Source: Comamonadaceae bacterium CG2_30_57_122 (GTDB lineage: Bacteria > Pseudomonadota > Gammaproteobacteria > Burkholderiales > Burkholderiaceae_C). Taken from it: a stretch of DNA of 41,312 nucleotides. Below are positions 26,917-37,131 of this stretch, piece after piece. The stretch's first letter is position 1. The number at the start of each line of letters is the position of its first letter. Made by a program: the position numbers and the translations under genes. The stretch is taken from NCBI GenBank assembly GCA_001871515.1, contig MNXW01000213.1:1-41312 (forward strand). The letters run 5' to 3'. Under the pieces are notes generated by a model. It ran no database searches and was not told the origin of the DNA. It saw nothing but the letters and a program-made list of their open reading frames with translations.

Positions 26917-28836
26917 TTACGCAATTGCGGCTTTGTCCTGGCGCGCCACATTGCTGGTGCTGGGGTGTGACTGGGGTGGCAGGGTGAGTATCACCGAGCT
27001 GCCGCGCGTTGGGGTTGAAATGATGTCGATGCTGGCACCGATACGTTGTGCGCGTTCGGTCATGATGCGCAGACCCACGTGGGTTTCATCATGCGGGTTG
27101 GCTGCCAAATCAAAGCCAATACCGTCGTCACGCACCTCAAAACGCCACGAGGGTTGCTGTTGCACATCCAGCCAGGCGGTGCTGGCGTGGGCGTGTTTGC
27201 GCACGTTGGACAAGGCCTCTTGCACGATATGCAGCACCTGCATCTGGATGTCAGGTGTAAGGGGCAGACCTTGCCCTTGCATGGTCAGTTCGGTTTGGAT
27301 ACCACTTTGGTGTTCAAATTTTTGCAGTGTGGTGGCAAGAGCCGGTTCAATGTCTTCGGTGTTGGTTCGGGTTCTGAAGTGAAGCAGCAACTCACGCACA
27401 TCACCGTAGCTTTCTTTGACACCGGCATCAATTTCTTCCAGGATTTTCGCCACCTCTGCTTCGTTGCAGGTTTTTATGGCATCGCGCATCAGCTGCACCT
27501 GAATTTTCAAAAATGCCAGCGATTGCGCAATGGAGTCATGTAGTTCACGGGCCAGCAAGTGGCGTTCCTGGGATACCGCAGCTTCTTTCTCAAGCGAGTT
27601 CAAGCGCAAGTTTTCCATGCCACTGGCCAGGTGACGGCTTAAGGCCTCCAGTAAAGAACGCTCGGCAGGTGTTGGACTGGTGCGAGCGTAAAAGAACAAA
27701 TCCACTTCACCCATCACCAGTTCATGCAATCGCACGGGAATGGTGACCACGGTTTCAAATCCGGCCTTCATACAGTGGTCTAAAGGCGCGCTCGACATGT
27801 CCCGGATGGGGATTACTTTGAGTTCACTGGTTGCCTCAGCTTGCCCGCAATGGCAGTCGCCAGCGTAAACGCATTGCTCGGCATCAACCATACCCGTGGG
27901 CAAGCCATGGGCTGCCAGCATCAGATGGCGCTGACCACCCTGGTTGGACCAACGCAATGCCACGCCATCTGCATGTGAAATTTTGGCAATGCTTTTGGTG
28001 AACTCTTGTGCCAACACATCCAGTGATGTGGCTTTGGCCACGAGATTGGTCACTTCATACAGGCTTTCAAGGCGTTCGGACTTTTCATTCAGCAATGCGG
28101 TTTTTTCAGCTACTTTGCTTTCCAGGTTTTTGTACATGGATTGCAGGCGTTCGGCCATGCCGTTAAAGCCATCAGCCAGTGTGCCAAATTCATCGCTTGA
28201 GACACGTTCAACGCGGGCATCAAAATCCCCACGCTGGATTTTTTCAATGGCTTGCTTGAGCTGCGCCACCGGTTCCAGAACAAACAGGTAGCCGGTATAC
28301 AACAGCACCGTGGCTCCTACGATAACGGCTGCCAGCATGCTCATTTGCAGCAAATGCAGCAGTGCCGTCCAATGCGCGATGTGTACTTCAATGCTGTTGA
28401 CAAATGCATCAATATGCGAGGCAAATTCGACGGTGTCTGCGCGCAGTTCGACAAAGCTGTGGGGTTGGATGTCCAGCCACCGAGCCTGGTAACGCGCCCA
28501 GTCCGCCTCCACCACAGTAAAGCGAGCCGTGGTGTCTTCGTCCCATGGCACAAACAGGGGGCGCTCTGGGTCACCTTTTTTTAAAGTGATCAAACTGCGC
28601 TCAAATTCGGCCCTTTGCATGGGAAGTTGATTGGTTTCAGCAGTCCCCACCGAGAGAGACATGCGGTAGGACTGCATGCGCATGCGCCCGGCCTCGTTGA
28701 CGGCGGCGGCACCACCGTCCAGTTGCCAGGATACCCACAAGGTGGCGACCGTGGCCATGAACACCAGCAGCAAAAACGGTGCGCCAACCATGAGCAATTT
28801 GGAACCAAGACTCCAATGACGGGTATTGTTCATCAT
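26917..28836 (-). CDS. narX: NarX-type nitrate/nitrite sensor histidine kinase
   Basis: P-box-like AAAVNEAGRMRMQSYRMSLSV, HAMP, HisKA_3 ERHLLARELHDSIAQSLAFLKIQ, HATPase DDGIGFD. Confidence 0.88.
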   Translation of the reverse strand: MMNNTRHWSLGSKLLMVGAPFLLLVFMATVATLWVSWQLDGGAAAVNEAGRMRMQSYRMSLSVGTAETNQLPMQRAEFERSLITLKKGDPERPLFVPWDEDTTARFTVVEADWARYQARWLDIQPHSFVELRADTVEFASHIDAFVNSIEVHIAHWTALLHLLQMSMLAAVIVGATVLLYTGYLFVLEPVAQLKQAIEKIQRGDFDARVERVSSDEFGTLADGFNGMAERLQSMYKNLESKVAEKTALLNEKSERLESLYEVTNLVAKATSLDVLAQEFTKSIAKISHADGVALRWSNQGGQRHLMLAAHGLPTGMVDAEQCVYAGDCHCGQAEATSELKVIPIRDMSSAPLDHCMKAGFETVVTIPVRLHELVMGEVDLFFYARTSPTPAERSLLEALSRHLASGMENLRLNSLEKEAAVSQERHLLARELHDSIAQSLAFLKIQVQLMRDAIKTCNEAEVAKILEEIDAGVKESYGDVRELLLHFRTRTNTEDIEPALATTLQKFEHQSGIQTELTMQGQGLPLTPDIQMQVLHIVQEALSNVRKHAHASTAWLDVQQQPSWRFEVRDDGIGFDLAANPHDETHVGLRIMTERAQRIGASIDIISTPTRGSSVILTLPPQSHPSTSNVARQDKAAIA

Positions 28837-28872
28837 GGCGTGCGTGTTTGCCGCTGCTGTAGCCTGTAGTGA

Positions 28873-30060
28873 TCAGGCCAGACGTTCAAAAATGGCTGCA
28901 ATACCTTGGCCGCCGCCAATGCACATCGTGACCAATGCGTAGCGCCCACCCGTGCGCTCCAACTCATACAAAGCCTTAACGGTGATGAGTGCTCCGGTGG
29001 CACCAATCGGGTGACCCAGCGAAATGCCTGAGCCATTGGGGTTGACCTTGGCCGGGTCCAGACCCAGGTCACGACTGACCGCACAGGCCTGGGCGGCGAA
29101 GGCTTCATTGGCTTCGATCACATCCAGGTCGGCTACCGTTAAACCCGCTTTTTTCAAAGCCAATTGGGTTGCCGGTACCGGGCCAATGCCCATGTGCATC
29201 GGGTCTACACCAGCGTGGGCATAGGCCACCAGGCGTGCCAGTGGTTTCAGGCCGCGTGCTTTGGCAGTAGCGGCTTCCATCAGCACCACGGCGGCGGCGG
29301 CATCATTGATGCCAGAGGCATTGCCTGCAGTGACGGTTCCATTTTCCTTTTGGAACGCAGGCTTGAGTTTGGCCAGATCGGCCAGTGTGCAGTTGGGGCG
29401 GTAGTGTTCGTCGGTGTCAAACACCACATCGCCTTTGCGACTCTTGAGGGTGACGGGCATGATCTGGCTTTTGAAGTAACCGGCTTCAATGGCGCGCTGG
29501 GCACGGTTGTGGCTTTCTACCGCCAAGGCATCCTGGTCGGCGCGGGTAATGCCCCACTTGGCAGCGATGGCTTCAGCGGTCACACCCATGTGCACGGTGT
29601 GGAACGGGTCGTTCAAGGCACCCACCACCATGTCGACCATTTTGGTGTCACCCATGCGGGCACCCCAGCGCATGTTCAGACTGGCGTAGGGCGCACGGCT
29701 CATGGCTTCAGCGCCGCCACCAATGGCAATGTCGCAGTCGCCGAGCAAAATGCTTTGACTGGCGCACACAATGGCTTGCAGTCCTGAGCCGCACAGTCGG
29801 TTGACGTTAAAGGCAGGCACGCTCTGGGCACAGCCGCCGTTGAGTGCCGCCACGCGTGACAAATACATGTCTTTGGGTTCGGTGTTGACCACATGACCAA
29901 ACACCACGTGGCCCACTTCATCACCCTTGACCTGGGCGCGGCTCAATACCTCGCGCACGATCTGGCCGGCTAATTCGGTTGGGGCAATGTCTTTCAGGCT
30001 GCCGCCGTAGGTACCAATGGCAGAGCGGGCTCCGCTCACAATCACAACTTCACGGGTCAT
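28873..30060 (-). CDS. acetyl-CoA C-acyltransferase / thiolase
   Basis: VIVSGARSAIGTYGGSLKD, NRLCGSGLQAIVCASQSI, NEAFAAQACAV, GSGISLGHPIGATGALI, CIGGGQGIA. Confidence 0.94.
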   Translation of the reverse strand: MTREVVIVSGARSAIGTYGGSLKDIAPTELAGQIVREVLSRAQVKGDEVGHVVFGHVVNTEPKDMYLSRVAALNGGCAQSVPAFNVNRLCGSGLQAIVCASQSILLGDCDIAIGGGAEAMSRAPYASLNMRWGARMGDTKMVDMVVGALNDPFHTVHMGVTAEAIAAKWGITRADQDALAVESHNRAQRAIEAGYFKSQIMPVTLKSRKGDVVFDTDEHYRPNCTLADLAKLKPAFQKENGTVTAGNASGINDAAAAVVLMEAATAKARGLKPLARLVAYAHAGVDPMHMGIGPVPATQLALKKAGLTVADLDVIEANEAFAAQACAVSRDLGLDPAKVNPNGSGISLGHPIGATGALITVKALYELERTGGRYALVTMCIGGGQGIAAIFERLA

Positions 30061-30240
30061 CGCATAGCTCCTTAACGGGTTAAAAAGAACAGTTTTCCAT
30101 CAATTTGAGTGTGCATCTTAGCGGTTGACTCTGGCAAGCGTTTGGACTCGCGATCAAAATTTGATGGTTATCAAATTTCCGAGGTGCGGTGTGGCTATCA
30201 TCAGACTTAACCGTCGTGGTTGCTTTAAAAGGAGAAAAAC

Positions 30241-30558
30241 ATGCAAGTTCAGATTCACACCGATAACCACATTGAAGGCACAGAGGCTATGGGCAAGTGG
30301 GTGACCACCAGCATCAAGGAAGCTTTGGCTCGTTTTGCAGGGCAGATTACCCGGGTAGAGGTTCATTTCAGCGATGAGAATGCTGGCAAGAAGACCAGCC
30401 CTGAAAACAAGCAATGCATGCTCGAAGCCCGTATGGAAGGACTGCAACCCTTGGCTGTCAAGCACCATGCTGCTAACCTCAACCAGGCGCTGGATGGCGC
30501 TTGCGAAAAACTGATTCACCTGATTGAAAGCACCTTGGGTCGCAAAACCAAGGGCTGA
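30241..30558 (+). CDS. HPF/RaiA-family ribosome hibernation factor
   Basis: MQVQIHTDNHIEG...VEVHFSDENAGKK...CMLEARMEGLQPLAVKHHAANLNQALDGACEKL. Confidence 0.82.
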   Translation: MQVQIHTDNHIEGTEAMGKWVTTSIKEALARFAGQITRVEVHFSDENAGKKTSPENKQCMLEARMEGLQPLAVKHHAANLNQALDGACEKLIHLIESTLGRKTKG

Positions 30559-31254
30559 TCAAAAAGGTGCCGGACTGACAAACCTCAGGGTTTGTTGGTT
30601 GACTGGGTGGGTAATTTCAAGCTCACAGGCGTGGAGCAACAAACGCCTTGTTTTTGCGGCTACTTCAGGGGTTCCATAAAGCATGTCGCCAAGTATGGCG
30701 TGCCCGATGGCCTGCAGGTGCACACGCAATTGGTGAGAGCGGCCGGTGATGGGCTTCAGCGACAGGCGTGTGGTTTGTTCGTCCGGGTTGACATGAAGCA
30801 CCTGCCAGCGGGTACTGCTGGGCTTGCCACGCGCTTGGTCAACGACGCGTTTGGGACGGTTGTCCCAGTCCAGGAAGATGGGTAAATCGATTTGCTGCCA
30901 GTTCGTACCTGATGAGGCCAGAACTCCATCCACTACAGCTTCATAGCGTTTATGTACGCTATGGCTTGCAAAGGCCTTATTAAGCATGCGTTGGGCTTGC
31001 AACCCGCGTGCCATCACCATCAATCCCGAGGTGGCCATGTCCAGCCGGTGTACCACCAAGGCATCAGGGTAAAGCTGCTGCACGCGCCGACTCAGACAGT
31101 CTTGTTTGTCCGCGCCACGACCGGGCACACTCAATAACCCGGCAGGTTTATTGAGTACCAACAGTTGGTCATCTGCAAAAATGACGACAACTTCAGTCAA
31201 GTGGTGATGCCTCGGCCAGAAGTTTGTGCACCTTACTACACAATTCGTCGACAT
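30559..31254 (-). CDS. RluA-family pseudouridine synthase
   Basis: LLVLNKPAGLLSVPGRG, VVHRLDMATSGLMVMAR, ITGRSHQLRVHLQAIGHAILGDMLYG; TTG at 31200 is an alternative start. Confidence 0.9.
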   Translation of the reverse strand: MSTNCVVRCTNFWPRHHHLTEVVVIFADDQLLVLNKPAGLLSVPGRGADKQDCLSRRVQQLYPDALVVHRLDMATSGLMVMARGLQAQRMLNKAFASHSVHKRYEAVVDGVLASSGTNWQQIDLPIFLDWDNRPKRVVDQARGKPSSTRWQVLHVNPDEQTTRLSLKPITGRSHQLRVHLQAIGHAILGDMLYGTPEVAAKTRRLLLHACELEITHPVNQQTLRFVSPAPF

Positions 31255-33337
31255 CGTTGGGTTTGTGTATCAGTGCCCGGGCTCCTGCTGCAAGTGCATC
31301 TTTTTCGATCTCTGGCGTGACATAACCGGATGTCAGTGCCACTGGTAAATCTGCTCGCAGCGCTAGGGCATCACGCAACAAGTCCACCCCGCTGTAGCCA
31401 GGCATGTTGTAGTCGGTGACCAGTAGGTCGCAGATGTAAGGATCGGTGTGCAATGCAGCCAAGGCTTGGCGAGGATCTGTGAACGTGATGACCTTATAAC
31501 CCTTGCGCGTGAGCAGTCGTTTAACAAGAAACACCAATGCTTCATCGTCATCCACATACATCACACGTTGGCCTATGCCAGTTGTGGTGCTGGTTTCAGC
31601 AGGCAACACACTGACGGGTTCAATATTGCCGTCAGATACAGGGAAATAGAGTGTGAACTTGCTGCCTTGGCCGGGGATGCTTTTGACCCGCACAGTACCC
31701 TGATGGGCGCGCATGATGCCGTGCACCACAGACAAACCCAGCCCGGTGCCCTGGCCAACCGGTTTGGTGGTGAAAAAAGGCTCAAAAACACGTTGCACCG
31801 TGTCCTCATTCATGCCGCAGCCGGAGTCCCTGACGGTTAGCTTTACATGCTGTCCCCTTAGACCTCCTCGCCGCTCCAAGGTGGGATTGAAGCTGTGGCG
31901 GTTGTGTGTTAATTCAACGCTCAGTGTGCCGGGGTGCTCTGTCATGGCATGGATGGCATTGGTACACAAGTTCAAAAGAGCTTGCTCGACTTGTGTGGCA
32001 TCGGCCAGAACTGCAGGCGTGTGTTCATCAATGCTGGTATGCAATGTGACATGTGGCGGCAGGGTCACTTTGACCAATCGCAGCGTTTCATGCACCACAT
32101 CGGCCAGTTGCAGGGGAACACGGTGTGGTGGTTCGTTGCGGCTGAAGGTCAAAATTTGCCTGACCAGGTCACGGGCACGTCGGCCGGCCTTGTCGATTTC
32201 GTGCAGACTGGTAGCTACCGTACCTTCGGCTTGCGCATCTAGCCTGGCTAGTTGAACATTGCCCAAAATAGCGCTGATGATGTTGTTGAAGTCATGTGCA
32301 ATGCCACCTGCCATGGTGCCAATGGCCTGCATTTTTTGTGATTCTCGGAGTTGTGACTCCAACGCTGTGCGGTGTGCCTCCATTTTTTTTTGTGCCGTCA
32401 AGTCATGCACAAAAAGCGTCATGATGTCACCGTCGGCGTGTTTTTCAAATGACAGACTCACCTCCAGCGGCAAACTCTCTCCGCGACTGGTTCGGCCTGT
32501 CATTTCACCCAGTTGTGCATGGCTGGTGATGTCGCCGTAAGACAAAGCTCGCTGCGCATCTGGCAAGAAGTCGGTCAGTTTGCGCCCCAAGGCCTGGTTT
32601 TTGGGACACTGAAAAAGGGTTGCTGCCGTGGGGTTGAAGACAATGATGGATTGTGTTTTATCGACACACAGAATGGCATCCAGTGACGAATCAATGATGG
32701 CGGCTAACCGGGTTTGGCTTTGCAGCAGTTGTTCATTGCGCTCTTGTAGTGCCTGGCTGCTGAGTTGCAAGGCCTGGCGTTGTGCCAGCAATGGGCCTTG
32801 GTCGATGACGGCACAAATGAAGCTTGGGGTTTCACCCTGGTTGTCATCGGTTCTGGAAATGTGCAGGTCGCCAGTAAAAACTCCGTTAGAACCACCTAAA
32901 AATTCAAGTTCATCGAGCTCATAAGCACCTTGCTCCTCAGCCAGTAAAAAACCCACTTGCAGGCGATCCATACAGTCAGGGCTGACCAAAGGAGAGAGGT
33001 ATGTGAGTGTGGGGTCGCTCTCGCGTGGACGAAACAAATCCAGCGCACGGCCATTGGTTTCCAGGATCAGGCCAGACTTTTCGACCACCATGAGTGCCAG
33101 CGGCACATTGGAGAACAGGCTGACAAAGCGTTCGGAGGCACCCTCGGCTGCTGCCTGGCTAAAACGCAAGGCTTTGTTTTGAACTTCAAGCTCGGTCTGG
33201 TACTGGCGCAAATCGTCCACCAGCTGGGCGGTGGAAAATTTTTCGGGTAATCCTGGCGCTTTGCGACCAGAGCCACCTAGCCTTTTGGCAGATACCTCAG
33301 GCTTGGTGTAACGGTGTTGATGCCGCAGTGGCTTCAT
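31193..33337 (-). CDS. hybrid PAS sensor histidine kinase with C-terminal receiver
   Basis: PAS (SSLDAILCVDKTQSIIVFNPTAATLF), HisKA (IGTMAGGIAHDFNNIISAILGN), HATPase (VFEPFFTTKPVGQGTGLGLSVVHGI), REC (VMYVDDDEALVFLV...LVTDYNMPGYSG). Confidence 0.93.
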   Translation of the reverse strand: MKPLRHQHRYTKPEVSAKRLGGSGRKAPGLPEKFSTAQLVDDLRQYQTELEVQNKALRFSQAAAEGASERFVSLFSNVPLALMVVEKSGLILETNGRALDLFRPRESDPTLTYLSPLVSPDCMDRLQVGFLLAEEQGAYELDELEFLGGSNGVFTGDLHISRTDDNQGETPSFICAVIDQGPLLAQRQALQLSSQALQERNEQLLQSQTRLAAIIDSSLDAILCVDKTQSIIVFNPTAATLFQCPKNQALGRKLTDFLPDAQRALSYGDITSHAQLGEMTGRTSRGESLPLEVSLSFEKHADGDIMTLFVHDLTAQKKMEAHRTALESQLRESQKMQAIGTMAGGIAHDFNNIISAILGNVQLARLDAQAEGTVATSLHEIDKAGRRARDLVRQILTFSRNEPPHRVPLQLADVVHETLRLVKVTLPPHVTLHTSIDEHTPAVLADATQVEQALLNLCTNAIHAMTEHPGTLSVELTHNRHSFNPTLERRGGLRGQHVKLTVRDSGCGMNEDTVQRVFEPFFTTKPVGQGTGLGLSVVHGIMRAHQGTVRVKSIPGQGSKFTLYFPVSDGNIEPVSVLPAETSTTTGIGQRVMYVDDDEALVFLVKRLLTRKGYKVITFTDPRQALAALHTDPYICDLLVTDYNMPGYSGVDLLRDALALRADLPVALTSGYVTPEIEKDALAAGARALIHKPNDVDELCSKVHKLLAEASPLD

Positions 33338-33365
33338 TCAAACCTCATGCGGCCTTGCATCCGCA

Positions 33366-33512
33366 TCAACGAGCGGCGGTTTTCAATTTTCCGCGCACGG
33401 GAATCACAGTGACGACGGTGGGGCGCACCGCATCGGCCGAGACCGGCTTGGGTGGTGAAGTGTCTTTTTTGGGCTTCTTGACCATTTTGTTGCTTTGTTG
33501 ACCTTTTGCCAT
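33366..33512 (-). CDS. small basic ORF, 48 aa (not in ORF track)
   Basis: Reverse strand MAKGQQSNKMVKKPKKDTSPPKPVSADAVRPTVVTVIPVRGKLKTAAR* preceded by AGGAG-like sequence. Confidence 0.55.
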   Translation of the reverse strand: MAKGQQSNKMVKKPKKDTSPPKPVSADAVRPTVVTVIPVRGKLKTAAR

Positions 33513-33571
33513 GGTGTTCTCCTGGAAGTTGATGAGAGTGTGGGCGATTTGAAGGTGTCATTATCGACTTG

Positions 33572-35494
33572 TCAATGCGTTTGCCGGTCACGCAGGCGGT
33601 TGACTTCTTGAGGGGTGATCCCATTCGCTTGGTTGCCCCATGCGGTGCGTACAAAAGTCAATACCTGGGCAATGTCGGAGTCTCCGAGTTGCAAGACAAA
33701 AGGCGGCATGCCAAAGGGTTTTGCATTGGAGGGCGTCACAGGCGAAAAGCCACCGTGCAGCACGCTTTGGATCAAGTTGCTGCTGTCTGACAATTGCACC
33801 GCCCGGTTGCCTGCCAGTGCAGGGTAAGCATGGGCGACACCCTGACCGTTGTCACCGTGACAATTGGCACAGTGGGTGCGGTACAGCTTTTCGCCGTTGC
33901 CTTGACCTGACGACAGGGGGACATCGTTCGCCCTGATGGGGCGCACTAACGCAGCCTGATTGTGCTGTTCAGGTTGTGCCTTGGCCAATGTTTGTAAGTA
34001 GAACAACATGGCTTGCAGGTCGGTATCGGTCATGTGCTGGGTGCTGCCTTGCACCACCAGAGCCATTGGGCCACTGGCCGTGGCATGGGCTGACAAGCCC
34101 GATTTAAGCAAAGCCTTGGTATCGGGTGAATTTTGCATATTGACTCCAGCTGCATCAGACTGCAGCAGCGACGGGGCGTACCAGTTTTGCACTGGGATCA
34201 TGCCGCCTGCGAACGCCCTCTCGCTTTGACTCGCCCCCAGCGCATTGCGTGGGGTGTGGCAGGCACCGCAGTGGCCTAATCCGTTGACCAGATAAGCGCC
34301 CCGGTTCCATTGGACTGATTGCGCCGCGACAGGCACAAACGTTTGGGGTGTGAAAAACAATGTGCGCCATGCAAGCAGTGCCGTTTGCGTACCAAACGGC
34401 CAGCGCATGTCATGAGGCCGGTTGGGGGCGGCAATTGCAGGCAGACTTTGCAAGTAGGCAAACAGTGCGTCGGCATCGGCACGGGTCACCCGGGTGTATT
34501 CGGTGTAGGGAAAGGCCGGGCTCAGCAGGTGGCCATCGCGCGATTGACCGTGGTGCAGGGCTTGCCAGAAATCATCAGCCGTCCAGTTGCCTAGCCCAGT
34601 GGTTTTGTCTGATGTCAGGTTGCTTGAAAAAATGGTCCCGAACGGGGTTTCAATCGCACGGCCACCGGCGTAAGGCGTACCACCCGCCGTGGTGTGACAG
34701 GTCTGGCAATTGCCCACGCGCGCCAGATAAGCGCCTTGTGCAAGCTGCGCCGACCAGGCATGCGGTGCAGGCGTGATTGCACCTGTTGTGTTCACTGCAG
34801 CACTACCACAGGTGACCGCTTTTGCTCCTGCTGGCAAGGCAGGCAACTGCGCCAGCGGTTTTGTGTTGGCGGGCAGGGGCTGCGCGGCCAGCCAGAAGGT
34901 GACGGCGTTCACGTCTTGGGCACTCAGGCGACTCGCGATGTGACTCATGCAGTCGGGCGACTGGGCGTGGCGCTGGCCGGTACGCCAGCCGCCCAGCTGC
35001 GCGTTGAGGTAGTCACGTGGCAAACCCAACAAGCCGGGTACATGCGGCAGAGACCCCGTTAAGGCTTCGCCATGGCATTGTTGGCAGGGCGGCACCTCAC
35101 GACTGGGGTCGCCCTGGGTCACCAAGGTGTGTCCACGCGCCAACACCTCTTTGGCGGCAAGACTGTGCAAAGGTGCCGGGTAGGACACCTCCAAACTGGA
35201 AAAGTAGCGAGCCAGTTCCAGCAAGTAACTGTCGGTGAGCGGCTCCAGCAGGCTGGCCATGGGGCGGTAGTGGCGACGGCCATCGCGAATGTTGAGCAAT
35301 TGGTTGTAAAGGTAGCCTATCGGTTTGCCGGCCAGCCTGGGGTAATAACCGTCCGGCCCGGCGCGACCCTGGTCGCCGTGGCAGACGGTACAGGCTTGGG
35401 TGCGCTGCGCCATGCTGTCTTCAAAAGGGGGTGATGCGTGGGTGATTTGCCCAAAGCAAAGCAGCAGGGCGGTGACGAAAAAATGAACTGGCAT
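33572..35494 (-). CDS. secreted multiheme c-type cytochrome (five CxxCH)
   Basis: Signal MPVHFFVTALLLCFGQITHA; heme motifs CTVCH, CQQCH, CQTCH, CGACH, CANCH. ORF-track start 35842 overlaps the divergent gene. Confidence 0.88.
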   Translation of the reverse strand: MPVHFFVTALLLCFGQITHASPPFEDSMAQRTQACTVCHGDQGRAGPDGYYPRLAGKPIGYLYNQLLNIRDGRRHYRPMASLLEPLTDSYLLELARYFSSLEVSYPAPLHSLAAKEVLARGHTLVTQGDPSREVPPCQQCHGEALTGSLPHVPGLLGLPRDYLNAQLGGWRTGQRHAQSPDCMSHIASRLSAQDVNAVTFWLAAQPLPANTKPLAQLPALPAGAKAVTCGSAAVNTTGAITPAPHAWSAQLAQGAYLARVGNCQTCHTTAGGTPYAGGRAIETPFGTIFSSNLTSDKTTGLGNWTADDFWQALHHGQSRDGHLLSPAFPYTEYTRVTRADADALFAYLQSLPAIAAPNRPHDMRWPFGTQTALLAWRTLFFTPQTFVPVAAQSVQWNRGAYLVNGLGHCGACHTPRNALGASQSERAFAGGMIPVQNWYAPSLLQSDAAGVNMQNSPDTKALLKSGLSAHATASGPMALVVQGSTQHMTDTDLQAMLFYLQTLAKAQPEQHNQAALVRPIRANDVPLSSGQGNGEKLYRTHCANCHGDNGQGVAHAYPALAGNRAVQLSDSSNLIQSVLHGGFSPVTPSNAKPFGMPPFVLQLGDSDIAQVLTFVRTAWGNQANGITPQEVNRLRDRQTH

Positions 35495-35645
35495 GGGCTG
35501 GGTAGGCGTGGTGGAACGCACGAAAAATCTTGAACTTGCGTAGCGTGAAGCGTACACACTTTTTTCAGGTGTTGGAAATACCCGACACCACAACCTGTAA
35601 GGTGGTGCTACCTTGCGCTCACTTTCAATTTTTACCGAGTGCAAC

Positions 35646-37022
35646 ATGCCTAAAACCCTGATTGAACCGTTTCGCATCAAGAGCGTGGAACCCATTCGTA
35701 TGACCACCCGTGAGGAACGCGTCAAGCTGTTAGAAGCCGCCAAGCTCAATGTTTTCAAGCTGCGTGCTGAGGATGTGCTGATCGACTGGCTGACCGACTC
35801 CGGCACGGGGGCTATGTCCAGCCGCCAGTGGGGAGCGATCATGGAAGGTGATGAGAGCTATGCTGGAGCGCGCAGTTTTTATCGGCTCGAGGCAGTGATT
35901 CAAAACATCACTGGCATGAGCTTCTTTGTCCCCACGCACCAGGGCCGCGCGGCGGAAAAGGTGCTGTTCACTGCTGTCTGCAAAAAAGGCGACCTGGTGC
36001 CCAACAACTCGCACTTTGACACCACTCGCGCCAACCTGGAATTTCTGGGCATTGAGGCGGTGGATATGGTGATACCAGAAGGCTTGCAACCGGCGCTGAT
36101 TTACCCATTCAAGGGCAACATTGATTTAGTGCGCGTGGAAAACTTGCTGAAAGAGCAGGGCGAACGCATTCCTTTTGGCATGATCACCGTCACCAACAAC
36201 ACGGGCGGTGGCCAACCCGTGTCGATGGCCAACATCCGCGCCTATGCAGCACTGCTCAAAGCCTATGGCAAGCCCTTGATCATGGATGTGTGCCGATTCT
36301 CGGAAAACGCCATGTTCATCAAGATGCGCGAGCCGGGCTATGAACACACGCCGATCAAAGCAATTGTGCAAGAGATGTTCAGTTATGCCGATGGTGCCAC
36401 CATGAGCGCCAAAAAAGACGGCATGGTCAATATTGGTGGCTTCATCGTGCTGCGCAGTGAGGAATGGATGGATGCGGTGCGCAACGTGTTGATCATGACC
36501 GAGGGCTTTCCCACCTACGGCGGTTTGGCTGGGCGCGATCTGGAAGCGCTGGCCGTGGGGCTGGAAGAAGGTATGCAGGAAGACTACTTGCGCTACCGGC
36601 TGCGCACCGCTGAATATTTGGGCGAGCGTCTGGATGCGGCGGGGGTGGGTTTTGTTAAACCCACTGGTGGTCATGCGGTTTACATCGATGCGCGCACCGT
36701 GCTGCCCAACATGCCGGTGGCCCATTACCCAGCCTGGGCGCTGTGCAATGCGCTGTACCTCGAAGGTGGCATTCGTGGGGTGGAAATCGGCTCGGTGATG
36801 TTTGGCAAACGCCTGGCCGATGGCATCGAGACCTACCACAGCATGGAGTTGGTGCGCCTGGCCTTCCCCCGTCGCATGTACACCCAAAGCCACTTTGACT
36901 ACGCGGCAGAGGTAATTGCCGAAGTGAAGGAAAAAGCGTCCAACATTCGTGGCGTAAAGATCATCAAACAACCTGAATTTTTAAGGCATTTCACTTGTGA
37001 GTGCGCTTGGGTAGATGTTTGA
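35646..37022 (+). CDS. tnaA: tryptophanase / beta-eliminating PLP lyase
   Basis: EPFRIKSVEPIRMTTREER, LTDSGTGAMS, VPTHQGRAAE, TNNTGGGQPVSMANIRA, MFSYADGATMSAKKDG, EGFPTYGGLAGRDLEALAVGL. Confidence 0.88.
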   Translation: MPKTLIEPFRIKSVEPIRMTTREERVKLLEAAKLNVFKLRAEDVLIDWLTDSGTGAMSSRQWGAIMEGDESYAGARSFYRLEAVIQNITGMSFFVPTHQGRAAEKVLFTAVCKKGDLVPNNSHFDTTRANLEFLGIEAVDMVIPEGLQPALIYPFKGNIDLVRVENLLKEQGERIPFGMITVTNNTGGGQPVSMANIRAYAALLKAYGKPLIMDVCRFSENAMFIKMREPGYEHTPIKAIVQEMFSYADGATMSAKKDGMVNIGGFIVLRSEEWMDAVRNVLIMTEGFPTYGGLAGRDLEALAVGLEEGMQEDYLRYRLRTAEYLGERLDAAGVGFVKPTGGHAVYIDARTVLPNMPVAHYPAWALCNALYLEGGIRGVEIGSVMFGKRLADGIETYHSMELVRLAFPRRMYTQSHFDYAAEVIAEVKEKASNIRGVKIIKQPEFLRHFTCECAWVDV

Positions 37023-37035
37023 TAAATATAAGGAT

Positions 37036-37080
37036 AATAGGCTTCTAGCCCTTGTTTAATAAGGGCTAGAAGCTATTTTT
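37036..37080 (+). terminator. hairpin plus T-run after tnaA; also built from family 4 repeat
   Basis: AATAGGCTTCTAGCCCTTgtttaatAAGGGCTAGAAGCTATTTTT. Confidence 0.7.
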
Positions 37081-37131
37081 AACATAGCGTTTTATGCTTC
37101 GAGGACAAGCTGGCAACTTTGGTTGGCGTGG

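Noticed and set aside
30553-30564. TGATCA formed by abutting stop codons of the HPF-like gene and the RluA-type gene
   Set aside because: Striking but a simple consequence of compact convergent genes; no evidence of function.
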